Part shown: piece by piece, positions 1 to 8,688 of the stretch
How positions within the stretch are numbered: the stretch's first letter is position 1
How the letters are laid out: every line of letters begins with the position of its first letter
DNA from: an uncultured Myxococcales bacterium
GTDB taxonomy: Bacteria > Myxococcota_A > Polyangia > Nannocystales > Nannocystaceae
Direction: 5' to 3'
Length of the DNA stretch: 36,873 bases
NCBI GenBank assembly: GCA_902826865.1
Contig: CADEGN010000051.1
Location: 1-36,873 of the forward strand
Program-made: the position numbers and the translations under genes
Notes under the pieces: model-generated
Told to the model about the DNA's origin: nothing
Seen by the model: the letters and a program-made list of their open reading frames with translations, nothing else
Database searches by the model: none

Positions 1-549
1 TTCGACACCAGCGGGGCGATGACTGCCAACACGCTGGGCACCGTGAACATCCCGTGGGCCGGCGCCGCCGCCGGGGTGATCAATCTCGACCTCGGCACCG
101 CGACCGGCGCCGGAGGCACCGGTGTCGATGGCATCACTGCCTACGCGACCGAGTCCGGCGCCTCGGGGATCGACCAGGATGGCAACTCGACAGGCGAGCT
201 GACCGACTACCAGGTCCTCCAAGACGGCACCGTGCAAGGCCGCTACTCGAACGGAGAGAGCCGCGCGCTCGCACAGCTTGTCACCGCATCGTTCCGCTCG
301 CTCGACGGACTTCAGCGCCGCGGCAGCAGTCTGTTTTCGTCATCCATCTCGTCCGGTGATGCGGTGATCGGTACGCCCGGCGAGGGCGGTTTTGGCTCGA
401 TCCAGGCCGGGAACCTCGAGGCGAGCAATGTCGATCTCGCGCGCGAGTTCGTCAGCATGATCACGATTCAACGCGGGTTCCAAGGCAACTCGCGCACCAT
501 CACCACCGCCGACGAGATGTTGACGGAGGTGGTGTCGCTCAAGCGGTAA
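1..549 (+). CDS. flgE: Flagellar hook protein FlgE, C-terminal part (5' end outside window)
   Basis: The reading frame is open from base 1 to the TAA at 547-549, so this is the last 182 codons of a gene that begins to the left. The C-terminus has the FlgE/F/G rod-hook signature: a stretch GNLEASNVDLAREFVSMI followed by QRGFQGNSRTITTADEML, the amphipathic C-terminal helix that pairs with the N-terminal helix in the hook tube. Upstream, GELTDYQVLQDGTVQGRYSNG matches the end of the FlgE D1/D2 region, which separates it from the shorter FlgF and FlgG (both present at 11.6-13.2 kb). FlgE polymerises outside the cell into the hook after export by the flagellar type III system. A 219-nt gap with a sigma-54-like element separates it from fliL. 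FlgE is the best call; another FlgE-family hook or rod protein is unlikely. Confidence 0.9.
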   Translation, partial: FDTSGAMTANTLGTVNIPWAGAAAGVINLDLGTATGAGGTGVDGITAYATESGASGIDQDGNSTGELTDYQVLQDGTVQGRYSNGESRALAQLVTASFRSLDGLQRRGSSLFSSSISSGDAVIGTPGEGGFGSIQAGNLEASNVDLAREFVSMITIQRGFQGNSRTITTADEMLTEVVSLKR

Positions 550-725
550 TCATCGCCACGGCGTCGACGCCCGCGTGCCTCCCTAGGGGACGATCGCGCG
601 GGCGTCGGCGCGTGCTCGCTCGCCGAGCTCACGATCGCCCCGAGGTTTGGCGGTTTCTCGACCAACTTGCGCGGCGGTGTCCCGTTTTGGATCGCGTGCC
701 CGCAGGCGACCCGTCGGACACCGAG

Positions 726-741
726 CGGCACGACACGTGCA
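726..741 (+). promoter_or_regulatory. Candidate sigma-54 (-24/-12) promoter before fliL
   Basis: The 16-mer CGGCACGACACGTGCA matches the consensus TGGCACG-N4-TTGCA at 10 of 12 positions, with the invariant GG and GC separated by exactly 10 nt. The predicted transcript start is near 752, about 17 nt before the fliL ATG. It lies in the only sizeable gap between flgE and the fliL-fliR block. This is inferred from sequence only. Confidence 0.45.
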
Positions 742-768
742 CCACCGTGTTCCAGGACCGCCGTCACG

Positions 769-1284
769 ATGTCCGAAGCCGCGCCAGCAGCCGAGCCAAA
801 GAAGGGCAAGAAGCCCGTCTTGTTGATCGCCATCGCGCTCGTCGTCGTCGCCGGCGGCGCGGGTGCGTTCTTCGTCCTCAAGGGCGGCGGGGGTGGCGGT
901 GAAGCCACGGCCGGTGGCCACGAGGGCGGCGGCGCTCAGAGTGGCGCCGCTGGAGGCGGCCATGCCAGCGCACCGCCGGCAAAGGGCCCGATCATCGAGT
1001 TCCCACCGATCATCGTGAACCTCAACGAGCCCGAAGGCACACGCTACCTCAAGGCAACGATCGCCATCTCGCTGGGCGACGACCGGGTCCAGGGGGAAGT
1101 CGATCGGCTCAAGCCGGTCTTGCGCGACAGCTTCATTCGCGAGCTGTCCGAGCTCAACTTCCGCCAAACGATGGGCGCAAAGAACAAGCTTGCGGTCAAG
1201 CGCCGCCTGCTCAAGCGCTTCAACGAACTACTCGGCACCGATGCTGGCGTCGAGATCTACCTCACCGAGTTCATCGTCCAGTAG
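769..1284 (+). CDS. fliL: Flagellar basal body-associated protein FliL
   Basis: This 171-residue single-pass inner-membrane protein sits around the stator and basal body and in other bacteria supports stator function. After a short Lys-rich cytoplasmic start (KKGKKP) there is one transmembrane helix at about residues 17-37. A Gly/His-rich linker follows (residues about 38-70), then the periplasmic FliL domain with PIIEFPPIIVNLNEPEGTRY, LKATIAISL and the closing GVEIYLTEFIVQ. The ATG at 769 is chosen because it begins directly before the Lys-rich segment; the frame is open further upstream but would add residues unlike the family. The Gly-rich linker is longer than usual. It is the first gene of the fliL-fliM-fliN-fliO-fliP-fliQ-fliR block, 12 nt before fliM. 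Confidence 0.92.
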   Translation: MSEAAPAAEPKKGKKPVLLIAIALVVVAGGAGAFFVLKGGGGGGEATAGGHEGGGAQSGAAGGGHASAPPAKGPIIEFPPIIVNLNEPEGTRYLKATIAISLGDDRVQGEVDRLKPVLRDSFIRELSELNFRQTMGAKNKLAVKRRLLKRFNELLGTDAGVEIYLTEFIVQ

Positions 1285-1296
1285 CCGCACGCCGCC

Positions 1297-2241
1297 ATGC
1301 CTCGCCTCGAGCCGATCCTCAGCCCCGCCGAGATCGAGTCCCTGCTGACCGAGTCGAGCCGCGCGCGCGCGCGCCTGCCCGCCCTCGACGTCGACTTGGT
1401 GGCCGAGGACCGTCACTTGCGCGGCTTGCTGCCCTTGGTCGGCGTCGGGTTCTCGCGTCTGGCGGAGAGCCTGCGCCGTGTGCTGACCTCGGTGCTTCGA
1501 ACGAAGGTCGAGGTCGTCGACGAGGAGCCCGAGATCGTTAGTGGGCGCGGTATGGCGGCGATTGCGAGTCGAGCCGCGTGCCTCACCGCCCTCGCCACCC
1601 GCACACCTGACGCCGCGAGCGGTTTCGCGGTGCTCGCGTTCGACCCGGTCATCACATTTCGCATCATCGAGCGGATGTTCGGCGGGGGTGGCGGCCCGCC
1701 GCAGACGCCAGGTGGACGCAGTCCGACCGCCTTGGAGCGGCGCATGCTCATGCGGGCGATCGCTCCGATGATCGATGCGCTCAACACGACGCTCGAGCCA
1801 GCCAACTACTTCTCATTCGCCGTCCACAGCGTCGAGAGCCGCCTCGATCTCGTGCCCGGCTACAACCCCGACACTACGGCCATGCACGTGCCGTTCACCC
1901 TCAAGATCGGCGATCAGATCGCCAGCTTCTCGCTGGCATTGCCGGGTCCACTCCTTGAGCCGCTGCGCGCGCACACGGCACCGGCGGCGGCGGACGCTCG
2001 GCCCGGTCCTGGCATGTCCGAGCTCATGCATGAGGTTCAGGTCACTGTCTCGGTCGTACTCGGCCGCGCCAGCATGAGTCTGCGCCGGCTCGGCCGGCTC
2101 GAAGTCGGCACCGTCATCACCCTTGATCGAGGCCGCAACGACGAGCTGCCGGTCCAAGTCGAGGGCCGGACCAAGTGGGCCGGACAACCGATCCAACAAG
2201 ACGGCATGGTCGCCGTCGAACTGACGCGGAGGACCCCATGA
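1297..2241 (+). CDS. fliM: Flagellar motor switch protein FliM
   Basis: FliM (314 residues) forms the middle of the cytoplasmic C-ring, binds phosphorylated CheY and transmits the switch signal to FliG. The N-terminus carries the CheY-binding motif ILSPAEIESLL (residues 7-17, compare LSQAEIDALL). A flexible spacer and the CheC-like middle domain follow, with the FliG-contacting glycine-rich loop MFGGGGG at about 127-133. The last roughly 75 residues are a SpoA fold with ELMHEVQVTVSVVLGRASMSL and LEVGTVITLDRG. Retention of the CheY motif implies a switchable motor under chemotaxis control, although no che genes are in the window. The stop overlaps the fliN ATG (ATGA). Confidence 0.93.
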   Translation: MPRLEPILSPAEIESLLTESSRARARLPALDVDLVAEDRHLRGLLPLVGVGFSRLAESLRRVLTSVLRTKVEVVDEEPEIVSGRGMAAIASRAACLTALATRTPDAASGFAVLAFDPVITFRIIERMFGGGGGPPQTPGGRSPTALERRMLMRAIAPMIDALNTTLEPANYFSFAVHSVESRLDLVPGYNPDTTAMHVPFTLKIGDQIASFSLALPGPLLEPLRAHTAPAAADARPGPGMSELMHEVQVTVSVVLGRASMSLRRLGRLEVGTVITLDRGRNDELPVQVEGRTKWAGQPIQQDGMVAVELTRRTP

Positions 2242-2543
2242 GCTTTGTGAACGACGATCTCGCACTCGTGCTGGACGTTCCCGTCCAGGTTTCGGTGGAA
2301 CTCGGGCGCAAGACGATGTCGATCGGAGACCTGATCCACCTCGGGCCGGGCGCGGTGATCGAGCTCGGCAAGGCCGCCGGCGAGAGCCTCGACTTGCTCG
2401 TGAACGGCAAGCTGGTGGCCCGCGGCGAGGCCGTGGTCGTCGGCGAGAAGTACGGGATCCGCATCACCGAAGTGATGAGCGCCGAACCAGTGTTGACCGC
2501 GGCCAATGATGGGGCCGCAAAGGTGAAGACCGATGCCGCGTGA
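2238..2543 (+). CDS. fliN: Flagellar motor switch protein FliN
   Basis: FliN is the lower C-ring component and also docks the FliH-FliI export complex. The 101-residue product is almost only the SpoA domain: DVPVQVSVELGRKTMSIGDL, then GPGAVIELGKAAGESLDLLVNG, and the closing GEAVVVGEKYGIRITEV. It lacks the long N-terminal extension of enteric FliN. The ATG at 2238 overlaps the fliM stop as ATGA and is preferred over upstream in-frame codons, which would add about 21 Arg-rich residues encoded inside fliM. The 3' end overlaps the start of fliO by 11 nt. Confidence 0.92.
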   Translation: MSFVNDDLALVLDVPVQVSVELGRKTMSIGDLIHLGPGAVIELGKAAGESLDLLVNGKLVARGEAVVVGEKYGIRITEVMSAEPVLTAANDGAAKVKTDAA

Positions 2544-3732
2544 ATCGAAACTCACTTGGTTGCCCGCCGCCCTCACCGTGTTGTGCGGCGCAGGTGTTCC
2601 TCAACTCGCCAGCGCCGGGGACGTCTCGATCGCGCTGGCCGAGGACGATACCGGCGTAACGGTGCAGATTCGGGGCGTCGATCCCGACACGGTGCCGCAA
2701 CAGGTCGTGACGTCGAAGACCGGCGCCTTGCTGTTTGTCCCGGGGGATCACAACGTCGCCGAGCGCATCCGCCCGCGCGGCAAGCACCGGCTCGGCTACG
2801 TGCAAGTTGGCCGCACCGGGACGCGCGTAGCCGTGCGCTTGGCCCAGGCCAAGCGGGCGAGCGGGCGGATCGCTCGCTACCTCCACACCCACTCGGTCCC
2901 GGGCGGGATCGATGTGCGTATCGACGACGCCCCACCGCGGCCGGTTCACGCCGTCACGACCCCAGCACCGACAAGGCCGACCGAGACCTTGGCCGCCGCG
3001 ACCGCTTCCGATCGCCAAGCCGCGCTCGATCGGCTCGCCTCCCCCTCGATTTCACCGCCGAGCACGTCGACCTCGTTGGCCCAGCCGCTCACGGTCGCGG
3101 CAACGCCGATTGCCCTGGCCGCCCAGCCACCCGCACCGGCGGCCGACGAAGGCGACGCGTTCGCCCATGCCCCGCGGCGTGCCGCCACCGCCGGCGCCGA
3201 CGAGATCGTCGCGGACACCCCGGCACCGGCACCGCGACGTGCGGCCCTCGGCCTGGTCGCCGCCCTCGCGTTCGGCACGACGCTCGGACTTGGGCTGTGG
3301 TGGCGTCGTCGCCGTCGCACTCCATCTCAACTTGAGGGGCTGCGCGTGCTCTCGCGCGTCAACATCGGACCCAAGCAACAGATCCTGTGGATCCAGGCCG
3401 GCGATCGCTCCCTCTTGGTCGGCGCAACTGAGCACAGCATCTCGCTTCTCACGGAGGTCTCGGCCAAGGGTGCGGCCGCGGCACCGGCGATCTCTGCGGT
3501 CGAGACTCCCGCGCCCTTGCCCAGCTTCGCCGAGACGCTCCCAACTACGACCGCACCGGCGCCGACACCGGCAATGACCGGTGAGCACCGCGTTGCCGCG
3601 TTCAAGCAGCGCCTGCGCGCCGCGCTCGGCGACGAACTCGCCGGCCGCGCAATGACCGACGCAACGCTACCGCCGCACCTCGAGCTGATGACCCGCGACC
3701 CCAAGTGGGCACAGCGTAAGGAAGCCGCGTGA
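2533..3732 (+). CDS. fliO: Flagellar export protein FliO with an N-terminal AMIN-like periplasmic domain
   Basis: FliO assists assembly of the FliP-FliQ-FliR export gate in the inner membrane. The product (399 residues) is far longer than usual FliO (about 100-150). It has a signal peptide (about 1-28, cleavage after ASA). A beta-rich segment follows at about 30-132 that looks like an AMIN-type domain (repeated strands such as GVTVQIRGVD and TRVAVRLAQA). Next are a Pro/Ala-rich linker, one transmembrane helix at about 237-256 followed by an Arg cluster, and the FliO core at about 268-309 (LRVLSRVNIGPKQQILWIQA, DRSLLVGATEHSISLL). A tail of about 90 residues ends the protein. Its position between fliN and fliP is diagnostic. 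The AMIN assignment is by eye and less certain than FliO. Confidence 0.85.
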   Translation: MPRESKLTWLPAALTVLCGAGVPQLASAGDVSIALAEDDTGVTVQIRGVDPDTVPQQVVTSKTGALLFVPGDHNVAERIRPRGKHRLGYVQVGRTGTRVAVRLAQAKRASGRIARYLHTHSVPGGIDVRIDDAPPRPVHAVTTPAPTRPTETLAAATASDRQAALDRLASPSISPPSTSTSLAQPLTVAATPIALAAQPPAPAADEGDAFAHAPRRAATAGADEIVADTPAPAPRRAALGLVAALAFGTTLGLGLWWRRRRRTPSQLEGLRVLSRVNIGPKQQILWIQAGDRSLLVGATEHSISLLTEVSAKGAAAAPAISAVETPAPLPSFAETLPTTTAPAPTPAMTGEHRVAAFKQRLRAALGDELAGRAMTDATLPPHLELMTRDPKWAQRKEAA

Positions 3733-4391
3733 ACGAGATCGTCGACGTCGCAGCGCCGGCATCGGGGGCCTCTTCGGCCCTGCAGATCCTGTTGCTGATG
3801 ACGGTGCTGTCGCTTCTGCCGGCGATCGCACTGACGATGACGTGTTTCACGCGCATCATCATCGTATTTTCGTTTCTGCGCCAGGCGCTCGGCCTGCCGG
3901 GTGCACCGCCCAACCAAGTGCTGACGGGCATGGCGCTGTTCATCACCGCCTTCGTCATGACTCCTACCCTCCATCGGGTTCATGACGAGGCGCTGGCACC
4001 ACTTATGCGCGATGAGATCGCCGCGACCGAAGCGCTCAGTCGTGCCAGCAAGCCCATGGCCGACTTCATGATCAAGCACACCAGTGAGGACGACCTATTG
4101 CTGTTTCACGAGGTCGCCCGCGTCGAACGCCCGGCCGTGCGCGAGGACGTGTCGTTCTGGGTGCTGGTACCCGCGTTCGCGCTCTCGGAGGTGCGAACCG
4201 CCTTCACCATGGGTTTCCTCGTGCTCGTCCCGTTCCTCGTCATCGACCTGGTGGTATCCAGCGTGCTGATGGCGATGGGCATGGTGATGCTACCGCCCGC
4301 ATTGGTCACCCTCCCACTCAAGGTCCTCGTGTTCGTGCTGGCCGATGGCTGGGGGTTGGTCGTCGGTAGCCTCGTACGGAGCCTCGCATGA
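3729..4391 (+). CDS. fliP: Flagellar type III export gate protein FliP
   Basis: FliP forms the pentameric core of the export gate. The 220-residue product begins with a GTG overlapping the fliO stop (GTGA). It shows the hallmark SLLPAIALTMTCFTRIIIVF, then LRQALGLPGAPPNQVLTG and FVMTPTLHRVHDEALAP. The C-terminal half contains LVPAFALSEVRTAFTMGF and LLPFLVIDLVVSSVLMAMGM-like segments (here VPFLVIDLVVSSVLMAMGM). Family members usually have about 245 residues with a cleavable signal; here the N-terminus is short (MNEIVDVAAPASG) and no clear signal peptide precedes the first membrane segment. It is followed by fliQ with an ATGA overlap. Confidence 0.95.
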   Translation: MNEIVDVAAPASGASSALQILLLMTVLSLLPAIALTMTCFTRIIIVFSFLRQALGLPGAPPNQVLTGMALFITAFVMTPTLHRVHDEALAPLMRDEIAATEALSRASKPMADFMIKHTSEDDLLLFHEVARVERPAVREDVSFWVLVPAFALSEVRTAFTMGFLVLVPFLVIDLVVSSVLMAMGMVMLPPALVTLPLKVLVFVLADGWGLVVGSLVRSLA

Positions 4392-4681
4392 CCCCCGAGG
4401 CCGTCCTCGACATCATGCGGCGCTCGATGTGGCTCGCCGTCGAATGCGCCGGTCCCCTGCTCGCCATTGGCGTCGCCGTCGGCCTGGTGATGGGCCTCAT
4501 CCAGGCCGCCACGCAGCTCAATGAGCCGGCGATCGGCTTCGTGCCCAAGATCTTGGCCCTCGGGGCCGCCCTGCTCGCGATGGGCGGCTGGCTGATGTCG
4601 CGGCTGGTCGACTTCGGTCGCGAGATGCTCGGCGCGATCGCCCACATCGGCACCGGCGGCGGATCTGGGTTTGGACCCTAG
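4388..4681 (+). CDS. fliQ: Flagellar type III export gate protein FliQ
   Basis: FliQ wraps around FliP/FliR in the export gate. The 97-residue product has two transmembrane helices: VECAGPLLAIGVAVGLVMGL and, after a cytoplasmic loop, KILALGAALLAMGGWLM. Between them is the family motif QAATQLNEPAIGFVPK (compare QAATQINEMTLSFIPK). Its ATG overlaps the fliP stop. The length is slightly above the usual 89, owing to a Gly-rich tail. Confidence 0.95.
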   Translation: MTPEAVLDIMRRSMWLAVECAGPLLAIGVAVGLVMGLIQAATQLNEPAIGFVPKILALGAALLAMGGWLMSRLVDFGREMLGAIAHIGTGGGSGFGP

Positions 4682-4703
4682 TCCCGTGGAAACCTGATTG
4701 GCG

Positions 4704-5507
4704 ATGCCGACGGTCGACGCCCTGCTGCCGCTGTTGCCCGCGCTCGAGCCGCTCGCGGTGGTGGCCATGCTGGCGGTCGCGCGGACCACCGGGCTCATGC
4801 TCGCACTTCCCCACGCCGCGGCGCCCGAGGTACCACGACGCGTGAAGGCCCTCGTCATTCTGTCTCTGTCCCTGGCGATGGTGGGACTCGGCGAGCCGAT
4901 CGGGCTTGCGAGCGCACATCCGCTCGCGATCGTCGTGGCGATGATCACCGAACTCGTCCTTGGTCTCGCTCTCGGTTTCGTCGTGCAGATCGTACTTGCA
5001 TGCGCGCGGATCGCCGGCGAGATCATCGGCATCGAGATCGGACTTTCGTTTTCGGCCATCGCCGACCCGAGTTCACCTGGCACATCTACGGCCACGAGTG
5101 CGGTGCTCGGGCACCTGACGGTCCAGTTGCTCTTCGCCCTCCAGCTCGATCGAGCGTTCGTGGTCGGGCTCGCGCACAGCGTGCGGCGCGTGCCGTACGG
5201 AACCGCGAGCTTGCGCGGCGCCACGGTCGCCGAGCTTTCGGACGCCGTCGGTGCCACGTTCTTGGCGGCCTTGCAGCTCGCCATGCCGGTCCTCGCCACC
5301 GTGCTCGCCGTGAAGTTGGCGTTGGCGGTGCTCGCCCGCTTCGTCCCTCGCCTCCAGATCTTCTCGCTCGCATTCGCAATCACCCTCGTGGTCGGCCTGA
5401 ACGCGTTCTGGGCGGCCCTCGGCGGCCTCGGCACGGCGATCGGTGGCTACCTCCGGGACGCCCTCGTGCGCATGGACCGGGTGCTCGAGACGTTCGCGCC
5501 GCTGTAA
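4704..5507 (+). CDS. fliR: Flagellar type III export gate protein FliR
   Basis: FliR is the single-copy subunit closing the FliP5-FliQ4-FliR1 export gate. The product has about 267 residues with several hydrophobic helices. Family features include ARTTGLMLALPHAAAPEVPR, the glycine-rich EIIGIEIGLSFSAIADPSS, and the C-terminal ALAVLARFVPRLQIFSLAF (compare LINRAAPQMNVFVIGFP). An in-frame TTG at 4698 is an alternative start. ATG 4704 is preferred because the GGAAA at 4688-4692 is then well spaced. It is separated from flhB by 61 nt, unlike most junctions here. Confidence 0.92.
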   Translation: MPTVDALLPLLPALEPLAVVAMLAVARTTGLMLALPHAAAPEVPRRVKALVILSLSLAMVGLGEPIGLASAHPLAIVVAMITELVLGLALGFVVQIVLACARIAGEIIGIEIGLSFSAIADPSSPGTSTATSAVLGHLTVQLLFALQLDRAFVVGLAHSVRRVPYGTASLRGATVAELSDAVGATFLAALQLAMPVLATVLAVKLALAVLARFVPRLQIFSLAFAITLVVGLNAFWAALGGLGTAIGGYLRDALVRMDRVLETFAPL

Positions 5508-5535
5508 CGGCCGTCGCGCACGAGCGCCGCGATTT

Positions 5536-5551
5536 GGGTCCGCCGGTTGCA
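5536..5551 (+). promoter_or_regulatory. Candidate sigma-54 (-24/-12) promoter before flhB
   Basis: GGGTCCGCCGGTTGCA matches TGGCACG-N4-TTGCA at 9 of 12 positions, including GG-N10-GC and a perfect TTGCA. The predicted start of transcription (about 5562) leaves only a 7-nt leader before the flhB GTG, which is short and lowers confidence. Confidence 0.3.
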
Positions 5552-5568
5552 ATGAACGTCCGTGACCG

Positions 5569-6639
5569 GTGGCCGAAGAACAGGGCACAGAGGATCCGAC
5601 CGCCAAGCGGCGCGACAAGTTCCGCAACGACGGGCGCATCGCCCAGAGCCGTGACGTCGCCGCCGTGGTGGGCGGGTTCTGCATCCTCGGGGCGATCGTC
5701 GGGCTAGGACCCTCGGTGTCGGCCCGCTTTGGCGCCCTCCTGCGCAGTGAATTCGCGCGTCTCGCCCAAGTGCCCGGCCGCGGTCGGCTCGCCACCGACG
5801 ACGCCCTCCGTGCGGCCGCCGACGTCGCGATTCCGATCGTCGCGGCCACCAGCGGGATGCTGCTCGCGATCGCGGTTGCGGTCGGCGTGGCGCAGACGGG
5901 CGGGTTGTGGTCGAACAAGCTACTCGGCTTTCGCTTGGACAGGATCTCCTTGGCCAACGGGCTCCGTCGGGTGTTCTCCGGCGGCGAGACCGTGGTCGGC
6001 CTGGTGATGTCGCTCGGCAAGGCGGCGGCGATCGGAGCGGTCGTCTGGGGCGTGCTCGCCGACGAGCTTGCCCGCATGCCATTGCTCGCCCTGGTTCCGG
6101 CTGACGCGGCTCTCGCCGAGCTCGGCCGCATGCTCGTGCGCATCGCCGCCGCGGCCCTCGCCGCAACCGCGGTGCTCGCCGCCGCTGACTGGTGGCTCAA
6201 CCACCGCAAGCTCGAGCGGCAGATGAAGATGACCAAGCAACAGGTCAAAGACGAGCACAAGCAGCAAGAGGGCGACCCACAGGTGAAGAGTCGCATGCGC
6301 CAGCGCATGCGCCAGATCGGCCGCAACAGGATGATCGCGTCGGTTCGCCAGGCCAACGTCGTTGTCGTCAACCCCACCCACTACGCGGTCGCGATCGCCT
6401 ACGAGCTAGGCCAGGCCGGGGCGCCGAAACTTCTGGCCAAGGGCGTCGACCACCTCGCCACCAAGATCCGCGAAGAGGCCCGCAAGCACGGCGTGCCGAT
6501 CGTCTCGAATCCCCCGGTCGCGCGGGCAATCTACGCCACCGCTCGCGTCGGCCGCGAAATCCCGCCGGAGCTCTATGAGCTCGTCGCCCGCGTCCTCGCC
6601 TACCTCTACCGCATGACTCGCTGGAGGCATTCTGCGTGA
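5569..6639 (+). CDS. flhB: Flagellar export substrate-specificity switch protein FlhB
   Basis: FlhB is the inner-membrane export protein that switches secretion from rod/hook to filament substrates after self-cleavage. The 356-residue product starts with the typical hydrophilic segment EQGTEDPTAKRRDKFRNDG. It has four transmembrane helices and the cytoplasmic linker MKMTKQQVKDEHKQQEGDP (about 220-237). The autocleavage motif NPTH lies at 268-271, followed by YAVAIAYE and the C-terminal subdomain ending ELVARVLAYLYR. The start is a GTG; no ATG fits the family N-terminus. The stop overlaps the flhA GTG (GTGA). Confidence 0.96.
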   Translation: MAEEQGTEDPTAKRRDKFRNDGRIAQSRDVAAVVGGFCILGAIVGLGPSVSARFGALLRSEFARLAQVPGRGRLATDDALRAAADVAIPIVAATSGMLLAIAVAVGVAQTGGLWSNKLLGFRLDRISLANGLRRVFSGGETVVGLVMSLGKAAAIGAVVWGVLADELARMPLLALVPADAALAELGRMLVRIAAAALAATAVLAAADWWLNHRKLERQMKMTKQQVKDEHKQQEGDPQVKSRMRQRMRQIGRNRMIASVRQANVVVVNPTHYAVAIAYELGQAGAPKLLAKGVDHLATKIREEARKHGVPIVSNPPVARAIYATARVGREIPPELYELVARVLAYLYRMTRWRHSA

Positions 6640-8663
6640 GTGAGCCCACTCGCAACGGTCGCATCGTCGCGTTCGCCCTCGTGGCGATCGTCATGATGTT
6701 GGTCCTACCCCTGCCGGCGGCCCTGCTCGATCTGCTGCTCACGCTCTCGATCACCTGCGGGCTGCTGGTCTTCCTCCTCGCCGTCAACTTCGGCGATCCC
6801 GCGGAGTTTTCGACCTTCCCGTCGGTCTTGCTGATCACGACGATGCTGCGCCTGTCGCTCAACATCGCCTCGACTCGGCTAATCCTCCTGCACGGTCACG
6901 AGGGCACGGACGCCGCCGGCCACGTAATCAAAGCGTTTGGCGCATTCGTGGTTGGCGGCAGCTACGTCGTCGGCATCGTCGTTTTCGTCATCCTTGTGAT
7001 CGTCAACTTCAAGGTGATCACCGCCGGCGCGGGACGCATTGCCGAGGTGGCGGCCCGCTTCACCCTCGACGCCATGCCGGGCAAGCAGATGGCGATCGAC
7101 AACGATCTGGCCAACGGCCACATCAACGAAGCCACCGCACGGGAGCGCCGCCAGGCCATCTCCGATCAGGCCGACTTCTACGGCGCGATGGACGGCGCCA
7201 ACAAGTTCGTCAAGGGCGACGCGGTCGCCGGCCTCATCATCACCGTGGTCAACGTTGTCGGTGGCATCATCATCGGCACGACCCAGCAGGGCTTGTCGCT
7301 CGCGGAGGCGGCGAAGACCTACACGATCCTGACGATCGGCGATGGTCTCGTCTCGCAGATCCCGGCCCTGCTCACCTCGACCGCCGCCGGTCTCATCGCC
7401 TCGCGCACTGCAAGCGGTGAGGACTTCGGTACCACGTTGATCAAGCAGCTCCTCGGGCGCCCCGAGCCGCTCTTCGTCGCCGCCGTGGCCCTGGCCGCGA
7501 TCGGGCTCGCCCCGGGAATGCCGACCCTCGCGTTCCTCGCCCTGTCGGTCGGCTGCTTTGTCCTCGCCCGCCGAGCACGCACTGCGGCCGCGGCACCCAA
7601 GGTCGAGCCTGCGGCCAAGAAAGCCAGCGACGAGGAGACTCCGCTGCACGACCTTCTCAAGGTCGATCTACTCGCGCTCGAGGTGGGCTTCGATCTCGTC
7701 CCGCTTGTCGATCGCAATCGCGGCGGCGATCTACTCAAGCGCATCTCAGCCGTGCGCCGCCAACTCGTCCCGGAGCTTGGGATGGTCGTCCCGCCCTTGC
7801 ACGTGCGCGACAACCTCCGCCTACCCTCCTCGACTTATCGCTTGCTGCTCTCAGGCGCGCCGATCGGCGAAGGCACCCTGCGCCCCAACAAGGTGCTGGC
7901 GATCAACCCCGGCGGCGCCGCCGGTGAGCTCAAGGGCGAGCGCACCAAGGAGCCCGCGTTCGGCATGCCGGCGGTGTGGGTCAGCGCGGGCGACAAGGAC
8001 CGCGCGGAGATGCTCGGCTACACCGTGGTCGATCCGGCTTCGGTCGCAGCCACACACATCACCGAGCTGCTGCGCGCCCACGCGGCTGATTTGCTCGGGC
8101 GTAGCGAGACCCAAGAGCTCCTCGATGCGTTCTCGCGCACCAACCCCAAGCTCGTCGAGGAGATCATCCCGACGCTGCTGCCCCTGGGCGAGGTGATCAA
8201 GGTCCTGCGGAACCTACTTCGCGAAGGGATCGGGATCCGCGACTTGCGGACCATTCTCGAGGCGATCGCCGACCACGCGGCGACAGTCAAAGACGCCGAC
8301 GTTTTGACCGAGCACGTCCGTGAACGGCTCGGGCGTCAGATCGCCGGGCGTCACCTTGATGACCGGGGTTCGTTGTCGGCCCTCGTCCTCGGACCGGACG
8401 CTGAGGCGGCACTGCGCGGGCGCGGCCCAGCGGGGGCCGTCGAACCCGGCGTTGTGCCCCGGCTGGTCCGCGGGCTCGAGGCCGCCTTGGCCGCTCCGGG
8501 CCGCGGAGGCGCAGATCCGCTTCTACTCGTCGCGCCAGAGCTTCGTCGCACCGTCGCCGCCTTGGCGGCACGACATGCACCGGGACTTGCAGTGATGAGT
8601 CTTCGCGAGCTCGACCCGAAGACCAAGATCACTACCGCCGGTGTGGTGAAGCTGTCCGCCTGA
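6636..8663 (+). CDS. flhA: Flagellar type III export protein FlhA
   Basis: FlhA is the nonameric export engine: its membrane half conducts protons and its cytoplasmic ring receives chaperone-substrate complexes. The 675-residue product has about eight transmembrane helices in residues 10-320. Between them lies the FHIPEP-family signature RFTLDAMPGKQMAIDNDL (141-158), followed by RERRQAISDQADFYGAMDGA. The cytoplasmic domain starts near residue 335 and includes ALEVGFDLVPLVDRNRGGDL and NPKLVEEIIPTLLPLGEV. Start is GTG 6636, overlapping the flhB stop. Length and motifs are ordinary. flhF follows 25 nt downstream. Confidence 0.97.
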   Translation: MSEPTRNGRIVAFALVAIVMMLVLPLPAALLDLLLTLSITCGLLVFLLAVNFGDPAEFSTFPSVLLITTMLRLSLNIASTRLILLHGHEGTDAAGHVIKAFGAFVVGGSYVVGIVVFVILVIVNFKVITAGAGRIAEVAARFTLDAMPGKQMAIDNDLANGHINEATARERRQAISDQADFYGAMDGANKFVKGDAVAGLIITVVNVVGGIIIGTTQQGLSLAEAAKTYTILTIGDGLVSQIPALLTSTAAGLIASRTASGEDFGTTLIKQLLGRPEPLFVAAVALAAIGLAPGMPTLAFLALSVGCFVLARRARTAAAAPKVEPAAKKASDEETPLHDLLKVDLLALEVGFDLVPLVDRNRGGDLLKRISAVRRQLVPELGMVVPPLHVRDNLRLPSSTYRLLLSGAPIGEGTLRPNKVLAINPGGAAGELKGERTKEPAFGMPAVWVSAGDKDRAEMLGYTVVDPASVAATHITELLRAHAADLLGRSETQELLDAFSRTNPKLVEEIIPTLLPLGEVIKVLRNLLREGIGIRDLRTILEAIADHAATVKDADVLTEHVRERLGRQIAGRHLDDRGSLSALVLGPDAEAALRGRGPAGAVEPGVVPRLVRGLEAALAAPGRGGADPLLLVAPELRRTVAALAARHAPGLAVMSLRELDPKTKITTAGVVKLSA

Positions 8664-8688
8664 TCCCTCCGCGATTGAGATGCACACC

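Noticed and set aside
4106..6377. Long minus-strand open frames (434-442 residues)
   Set aside because: They lie antisense to fliP-fliQ-fliR-flhB, all confidently identified, and have low-complexity Arg/Ser/Ala composition.
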